A DNA stretch of 64,000 nucleotides from Bursaphelenchus xylophilus (lineage: Eukaryota > Nematoda > Chromadorea > Rhabditida > Aphelenchoididae): assembly GCA_904066235.2 (NCBI GenBank), contig CAJFCV020000001.1, positions 6,262,001 to 6,326,000 of the forward strand, written 5' to 3'. Under the pieces are notes generated by a model that saw only the letters and a list, made by a program, of their open reading frames with translations, ran no database searches and was not told the DNA's origin. This document shows positions 57,774 to 64,000 of this stretch, piece after piece. Every line of letters begins with the position of its first letter. The first letter of the stretch is position 1. A program made the translations under genes and the position numbers.

Positions 57774-59793
57774 TCATAACAACATTTGGTATAATTTGGA
57801 GATTTGGGGGGATATTGTAAAGATTAGGGTCGACGCCACAAAATGAACCGAGATCAGTGCATACAGGGGAGCGTTTGGAAGTCTAAACGGCACTTTATGA
57901 ATATTTGAAAGATGACTGACTGACCTTTGGACATTATAAAAGAACATAATCCAGTCGAAAAGATTCTTGATCGGCTCCGGAAAAAATAAATAATTGATAA
58001 TCAAAAACCAAACAAAGAGTGCGGATGTAGTCAAGTAAAGGCCCTTCCGAATAAAATCCCTTCCAGCGAACTGCTCCACAAGTTGAGCTATTCCAGTGTA
58101 ATATAAGAAGATCGCCAATGGTGACCATGAAATTACAAAAATCTGTTCCGACTCTGTCAAGTTGATCACTGCAATTTAATTAAGGTAAATTTCTTATGCT
58201 TACAGTCATTGTTTGCCGTTATAAGTGAGTGTAAAGTTGTGAACACATCTCTTGTGTGCATATGATGTTGTTGAAACAAAATTAAATTCATGGATTCATT
58301 CCAGTTCTCGGATCCTACTGTCTAAAAACCTAGAACTTCTTCTATTGCTTAGATTACCTGATATTTGGAAACCCAAAATAAAGCCTCCAGAAGATGGCTT
58401 TGATGATTTAATTTTTCAGTTTCCTCTCTTTCTTTATTCACAATAAAATCACGATATTCAACAAAAAACAGCACAAATGACAGTAATACCCATAATGTAA
58501 GGAGAAGTAAAAAAGGCCTGAGGACCAAAATAAAATTAATTAGACCCATAGAAACTGATGGCCAAGGGTCATTCTCTGATAACAAGATAACCTTTGTTAA
58601 TTGGGACAGCTGTCTTTTCAAGAACGGGCCCAAATCACCTGAGGTGATTTGACAATGCAAATGACATGAAATGAGATTGGAAAGGAGATCACACTCGCTT
58701 CGAAGTGCCCAAGTAAACAGTCGCATAAAGATTGCTGTAAGGACAGCTGAACACTTTGATTTTATCTCTGACGGCGTAAACGGCAAAAGGAATGTAAGCC
58801 TTCCCAACGACGGTAGACTGAAGGGCAAAGTAGATGGGGAGCCCATCAACATCCTCGTTTACTAAAACCATTTACCGTAATCAGTAACAGAAGACAAATT
58901 GCTTACATTTGAAACTAAATGTGCAGGCGGAAACTGGATCTAACGCCTGGAAGGAGCAACCTTTCCTCCAAGGAGGCTTTAACGCCGTCAACATGGTCAA
59001 ATAATAGTAATACAAATGATAAGTGGACTGAAAATAAATTGATTGGACTTGCAATGACTCACGTGTCGATAACTACTTGTCTTAACTGCAACACTGACTG
59101 TCACATCTCGAGCAACAAACGATACAGTGAATTGGACTTGGCTGAGGAAAAGATGTAATTTCTCTTCATTTGTGTTGATCCAGGTGAGGCCAGACATATT
59201 CACGGTGTGATCGCGGGAAAGTTTTTTTCTCGTTAGTTCTGTGTCGATCATAATTTTCCTTTTCGTGCTGAGTCCGAGGACTGAAAATTAAAATAATATC
59301 GGTCTGTCGGGAAAAAAACGGCGGATCGTCGCGCCTCGGAGTCGCTCATCATCGCTCTGCGACTGCAAGCCGCGGCTTGGGATTTGGTGCGCGATAGCGG
59401 CGAGGCGAGACATTTTGCTGCGACGATCCGCCGTTATTTTTCCGACAGACTGATATAAGTGTCAGAAATATAAAGTCATCTTACCAACACCTTTCTTTGT
59501 GAGAGGGTCGTGCTGGACAATTTGATCGGGTTTATCTCTTTCTTCAATATGTATAATATAATAAAGTTGAATTTAGCCTTACTTTCTGCTGGATATTCTA
59601 AAAGACCACCAGCGTTGGGTTGAGGGGCATAGACATCACAAAATCTGTTCAAGGGTCCCATTTCAAACTCTTTCAGCTCTGTTAAAACTGGTAAAAGATG
59701 GCCGAACACGGTGTGAGTTAGGTCCAGCAGATCTTTCACATTTTGATCATGCTCTTCTTTAAAGTGACCTTTCTTTGGGGCATCTAACCCCAT
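57774..59793 (-). CDS. Unrecognised multi-pass membrane protein
   Basis: The start MGLDAPKKGHFKEE at 59793 follows TTTTTAGG, an acceptor. Exons joined in phase give CDVYAPQPNAGGLLEYPAE, then RDKPDQIVQHDPLTKK, then LGLSTKRKIMIDTELTRKK through SFVARDVTVSVAVK. A further exon (about 59030-58905, STYHLYYY) and one with VGKAYIPFAVYAVRDKIKV follow. The C-terminal half has about five hydrophobic segments, including LINFILVLRPFLLLL, LWVLLSFVLFFVEY, WSPLAIFLYYTGIAQL, SALFVWFLIINYLFF and LYALISVHFVASTLIF. I do not recognise the family; exact borders in the middle are uncertain. It is convergent with the FKBP gene, the stops being 53 bp apart. Confidence 0.65.
59296..59456. mobile_element. MITE family B, copy 4 (hairpin), in a membrane-protein intron
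   Basis: 161 bp, ends ATATCGGTCTGTCGGGAAAA and ATATCAGTCTGTCGGAAAAA inward. The interior is nearly identical to the 4704-4863 copy, including GGCGGATCGTCGCGCCTCGG. Both long copies are probably recent. Confidence 0.85.
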
Positions 59794-60726
59794 CCTAAAA
59801 ATAAAACATTGTAGCCTTAAAACATAATTTTTGCAAGGTTGGACCCGTTTTTAAGACTCGAGCGAGGGCTTATGACGGTTGCAACGTGAATTTAATACTT
59901 GTTCAAATCAAACCATAAAAATAATTTGGAAAAGTTACCGTAACCGGCCGTACTGTACGCGAGGGTCGTATTTTGTATCATGAGAACCAAATGCGCAAGA
60001 GACCAATCTTCACAAATGTATTTTCCGTACCCGGAAACCATTTTTTACAAACTAGGCCATGTCTCTAGTACGACGGGAAAAATCGAAAATCAATTTTTTG
60101 TCAAATTTCTCAAAAACTTTGAACAAAATTTTCAGTGATTTTTTCCGGACTTTGAAGCTAGAGATCATTGCGGTTCGAATGAGACTAAAAATTGAAAAAT
60201 TTGAATCGACATGGCTGCAAAACATTGCGCAATGTTACGAAATTTGAGACAATAATTACGCATTTCTAGACTATGTAACCGTACGACTAACAAAATTTTG
60301 AACGGAAAAAACAAATTATGACAAAATGTCAACATACATTGAGTTTTTATGACCAAATTCAACTTTTTTTACATTTTTTGAATGCAAAAGTGTAATACTT
60401 TGAAAATTCTCATAAATACCCGGCTCGCGGGTTTGGGTATATACCGTGATAACGGAAACACTACACAAAGCTCCAAATTAAAAAGCAAATTTCCCGTTTA
60501 TCTAACAAAAACAGGAACAATTACTGCGTATTTACAAAGTTTACTCGGATTCGGAGTCCACTTGAGGGCAGCGAAAGCCCTTTCCAGGATCTGTGTTCCA
60601 GGTCAAGCAGCCATGGAGAATATTTTTTATGTTTGTCCATCCATTCACTCAGTCGCGATCAGACAAATCGTCTCTCGGTGGATTAAAGCGACGTCTTAAT
60701 CATCCCCTTTCAATCAGTTCTCGATC
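59794..60726. other. Divergent intergenic region
   Basis: It lies between the membrane-protein start and the cysteine-rich gene start. AT-rich; a frame at 60382-60699 has no recognisable features, and I do not call it. Confidence 0.5.
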
Positions 60727-61969
60727 ATGTGCGCATGTCTAATATATCTGTTGACGGTCACTGTTCTCGCCGTTCTCGCCCAGGAAAGATGTCCGCCCAT
60801 CTTCGGGGAAACGGAATGCCCACTCAAGTACAAATGTGAGTTGAGTACTTGTAAGGATGAGAAGGGAGTTCCACCGCCACCTGATTGTTCAAAGGTGAGT
60901 TTCGAAGGCCTCAGGGAGTCAGTCAGAGCTGAAATTGTGGAAGAAATGAAACAAGAAGTGGCGCAACAATCCGTCGAATCTCACCAACCCTTCAATCATA
61001 CCTTTCAGATAACCTGTGGTCCTGATGCTCGTTGTTTCGAAGGCAGATGTTGGCCAGTCGAAGGCCTGCCATGTGGCCGGAATGTACTTGTGGCCGAGAA
61101 TACGGCTAGATCCATTATCAGTTCTTGTGGACGGCGAGGAGTGTGTCTGAATGGAAGGTGCACAATTGATAGTAGGTCTCATTAACGCATTCATGCCTTG
61201 CCTTAGAATGTGCTGAGGTTCTCTGCAATGACGGAGAATTATGCCGTGACGGGAAATGTGTGAAGATAATGGGTAGTTTCTGTTTATCAGTATTCGATTG
61301 TGGCCCTGACCTTGGAATGGAATGCACTCGAAACCAATGTGTCCGATCCGATGCCATGGTGGGAGCTGAAGGGTTATCTAAAATCGATTGTGATCCTGAT
61401 GAATCCTTCTCTGGCCATGAATGTGTGAAGAAAAGAGGTAATCAGTTTACGCTTTCACTGCAACAGTCACGTCATTATTCAGGGTGTGAAGAGATCGTCT
61501 GTGAATCCGGGTTCTCCTGTTCCAATGGGGCATGTGTTCCAATGTTGGGAGCCGATTGTAGTCAAAACAAATGCCCTCAGGGCTTGGTGTGCAAGAAAAA
61601 CATATGCGTTGAAGACCAATGCAAGGACAAATGCCCTCATGAACATGCTTGTGTCAACGGAGAATGCCGTCATCTCCAAGGAGTGCTCTGTCGAGAAACC
61701 TGCCCGCAGCCGTTCCTTTGTATCAACGGACAATGTGCTAAAAATGGTGATAATAATCAATCGATTATTATACTGTATTTACAGAGTGTGCCCGGAAAGT
61801 GTGCCAGTTGGGTGAACGATGTGAGAATGGTCTTTGCATACGGATCGAAGGGAATCTATGCTCGAATCCGATGAGAGATTGCGGGGAATCTTTCGATTGC
61901 TTCAAATCAGCATGCAGAGACAAGATACACCCGATTGCTGGTAGTACAATGCCAGATACTGTAGCTTAA
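60727..61969 (+). CDS. Cysteine-rich secreted protein
   Basis: MCACLIYLLTVTVLAVLAQE is a signal peptide. The mature protein is a series of short repeats of the form C..G..C..G.C, for example CGPDARCFEGRCWPVEGLPC, CAEVLCNDGELCRDGKC, CPQGLVCKKNICVEDQC and CPQPFLCINGQCAKN, with six or more cysteines per unit, resembling the EB/lustrin-like cysteine-rich repeats common in nematode secreted proteins. A short proline stretch (GVPPPPDC) lies near the N-terminus. Several short introns interrupt the array. The stop TAA (61967-61969) overlaps the polyadenylation signal AATAAA (61968-61973). Possible roles in cuticle or extracellular matrix are only inference. Confidence 0.82.
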
Positions 61970-62025
61970 TAAACGCTCAAAATACAAACGAGAATTTATT
62001 TATCTACCACCTAGACATAAGCCTA

Positions 62026-62926
62026 TTATTCCGTAGGTTTCTCCACTTTCTCTTCGTTGAGGTCAACCACTTTGTATCCAGATGTAATCGGGGCATCTCT
62101 AAAGGCAGGGAACGTCTCCCATGGGGTATCCAAATCAAACTTTCTGAACTCCTGAGCCAATTCGGAAGGCTCGTAGACAACACGCTTGAGCTCGGGATCA
62201 TAGCGAATCTATAAGCAGCATCGTGAAGCTTCACTCGTGTGTAGTATAAAGGTTAAAAGAATTATCAGTTTACCTCGGTATAACCAGAAAGAGGGAAATC
62301 TTTCCTGAATGGATGTCCCTCAAAGCCATAGTCGGTCAGGATGCGACGAAGATCGGGGTGGTTGTTGAACCACACTCCATACATATCGTATACCTCTCGT
62401 TCATACCATTCGGCCCCACTGAAGACTGAACATGCCGACTCCAAGGGTTCTACTTCATCAGTGTATGTTCTAACTCTAATTCTTGAGTTAAAACGGATGG
62501 ATTGAAGGCCATAGACAACTTCGAAACGATTCTGGCGGGTAGGAACATCAACGCCACAAGCAAAGACGAAGTTGGTGTACTGGGCAGAGTGATGACCTTT
62601 GAGGAAAGTGAGGACCGGGATCACGCCTGAAGGGTGGATAAGAAGCTCCAACTCATCCCCAGCCGCAAATTGGACTCTTTGGACGAATTTGGGGAGGCAT
62701 TTAGCAACGTATCGACCAAACTCAGTGAGACGGTCAACTTTCTTTTGATCAATATGGAATACAGTAGCTAAATTGAAATAAAAATTGCTTAGAAAGCCCC
62801 ACCTTCCTTTAATTGTTTGTTCCCCTCATCTGGCTTTGGTTCGTATGTTACAGTAGCGGCTGGACGAGCAATGGAAAGCCGGCTTTTAGTGACTGTCTGC
62901 GCAAGTTTAACGGCTCCCCTCAGCAT
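62026..62926 (-). CDS. nuo-2: NADH:ubiquinone oxidoreductase subunit NDUFS3 (30 kDa)
   Basis: A core subunit of mitochondrial complex I at the peripheral arm. [26 protein letters not shown] is a basic, mitochondrial-type presequence (read from 62926; quoted here only as a class). The conserved core includes [44 protein letters not shown] and [15 protein letters not shown], the family signature. The length is normal. The start follows TTGTAG, a clear acceptor, and the upstream gene ends 93 bp away on the same strand, suggesting an operon and SL trans-splicing. It is convergent with the cysteine-rich gene, only 56 bp between stops. Confidence 0.96.
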
Positions 62927-63019
62927 CTACAATTAGTAATATAAAAGTGTCTTTTTCGCAAATATTTCAGGGATATCCCGACATTAAATTAGCGAATAGA
63001 AATCTAACATTTATCAAAC

Positions 63020-63995
63020 TTAACAACGACTCTTAACAACTGAATAAGTATCATTTACACAAAACAAAACGAGATCAAGACTGCCATTTTCATATCCACT
63101 TTCCTTGTTCTTCATCTTCTGAAGATTAACATAATCTTCAATCTGATTTTTGATGGGCTCTAGCAACCTATCCTTGGCAGATTTCAAGCATTCCTTGTCG
63201 AAACCAGACAACGCGTGAAATTTAAGCAATGAACAAACAGAAGTAAAAAAAGGGAACCCGGCTTCGATATCTGAATAAGATGCCCGCAATAAATCTCCGT
63301 AGAAAAACGAAATCTCTTTTTTAAAAACGTTGTTCAAACCATTGTCCAACGATTGACGGTAGAAATCGATGAGTAGTGCAATCGTCTGCGGCTCATATTT
63401 CAGTTGAACCACATTATCCATGATCAAAGAATAGAGTCGGCGGATCAATAGATATCTTCCAGCAGCTTCAAATCCAAACAATATCAACTTCCATACTGCA
63501 ATAACATGTTCTCTAAGCTCCCAGAAACACTCAACATTCATAAGCTTTACCAATTCTTTCAGCGGTTCCTAAATAATATAAACATTTTCAAAGTACCTAC
63601 AAGGAAAAACCATAAAACAACCTTACTTCGTGTTTAACTATCAGCGATCTGTCCAATGTGTTCGGCTTCAACTTCCTAGCGATCGCTTCCATCGTCAAAA
63701 TTAGATTATTCCCAAAGTTCAAGTCGTTCTGGGCTTTCCTCATTATACGGCAAAACAACGGAAGAGTTGCTTCGTATATAAACTCATCAGTAAAAACCAC
63801 GGGGACATTATGACATTCGTACAGTTGTCGTCGCAAAGCGGATTCCACATGCTCAGAATCATTTAGCGACTGATTAGAAAAAATTGGGTCGAATGAAGGG
63901 CTTAAACAAAAAAGATCCTCATCCACATCGTCGTTCTGAAGGGACTCAGCAATTAATCGGACCAATTTAACCCACGAAGAAGAATCTGGCTCCAT
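63020..63995 (-). CDS. Unrecognised helical protein, about 300 residues
   Basis: Two exons: from MEPDSSSWVKLVRLIAE at 63995, through LDRSLIVKHE near 63627, then EPLKELVKLMNVECFWELREHV (about 63569) to SVVKSRC and a stop at 63020. The predicted composition is helix-rich, alpha-solenoid-like, with no signal peptide or transmembrane segment. I recognise no family. The start lies 5 bp from the window edge, so further upstream exons or an upstream start cannot be excluded. Its 3' end is 93 bp from the nuo-2 start on the same strand. Confidence 0.7.
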
Positions 63996-64000
63996 TCTTT

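Noticed and set aside
60382..60699. A 105-residue plus-strand gene
   Set aside because: No recognisable features, and it lies just upstream of the cysteine-rich gene start.
1..64000. CRISPR arrays, prophage or bacterial operons
   Set aside because: The genes have many spliceosomal introns and eukaryotic families; no spaced direct-repeat array is present.

Overview
This window is a gene-dense stretch of a nematode nuclear genome. The evidence is a peptide:N-glycanase with an N-terminal thioredoxin domain (the layout known from C. elegans PNG-1), a CED-1/Draper-type receptor, a laminin alpha resembling LAM-3, a nematode-style class 3 secreted lipase, very short introns (about 37-60 bp) with TTTTCAG or TTTTAG acceptors, and acceptor-like sites just upstream of several start codons, as expected for spliced-leader trans-splicing. 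It is not Caenorhabditis-like in one respect: it carries a clear NFAT5-type Rel-homology gene, a family reported absent from C. elegans. I cannot name the species.

Layout, left to right. 1-6.1 kb: the 3' part of alx-1 (ALIX), convergent with png-1; the longest png-1 intron is built almost entirely from three different MITEs. 6.1-8.1 kb: a nested pair of transposable elements. 8.1-10.3 kb: the NFAT5-like gene. 10.3-17.1 kb: a repeat block with a mariner-like end, a possible fast-evolving gene, a 1.46-kb fold-back element, a second inverted repeat full of short motifs, and a 592-bp MITE holding a tRNA-like sequence. 17.2-18.6 kb: an unrecognised gene. 20.8-21.3 kb: eIF1. 21.8-24.0 kb: a leucine-rich-repeat receptor. 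25.8-37.8 kb: the laminin alpha gene, with a probable small secreted-peptide gene on the opposite strand inside one intron. 38.8-41.0 kb: mitochondrial asparaginyl-tRNA synthetase followed closely by POP5. 41.4-45.3 kb: ced-1. 45.9-46.7 kb: a Rab GTPase. 47.0-54.2 kb: ribulose-phosphate epimerase, a lipase, HBS1 and 6-phosphogluconate dehydrogenase. 54.3-57.7 kb: a WD40-like protein with a dynein-light-chain motif, and an ER FKBP. 57.8-59.8 kb: an unrecognised membrane protein. 60.7-62.0 kb: a cysteine-rich secreted protein. 62.0-64.0 kb: NDUFS3 and an unrecognised upstream gene.

Functional threads. Most genes are housekeeping: translation and ribosome rescue (eIF1, HBS1, NARS2, POP5), pentose phosphate pathway (RPE and PGD 4.6 kb apart), respiratory complex I, membrane traffic and ER quality control (ALIX, Rab, PNGase, FKBP). 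Extracellular matrix and cell-surface genes (laminin, LRR receptor, CED-1) take up about a third of the window. Three same-strand pairs with gaps of about 90-120 bp look like nematode operons. Several MITE families sit in introns and intergenic DNA. The two least expected items are the NFAT5 homologue and the peptide gene nested in the laminin intron.
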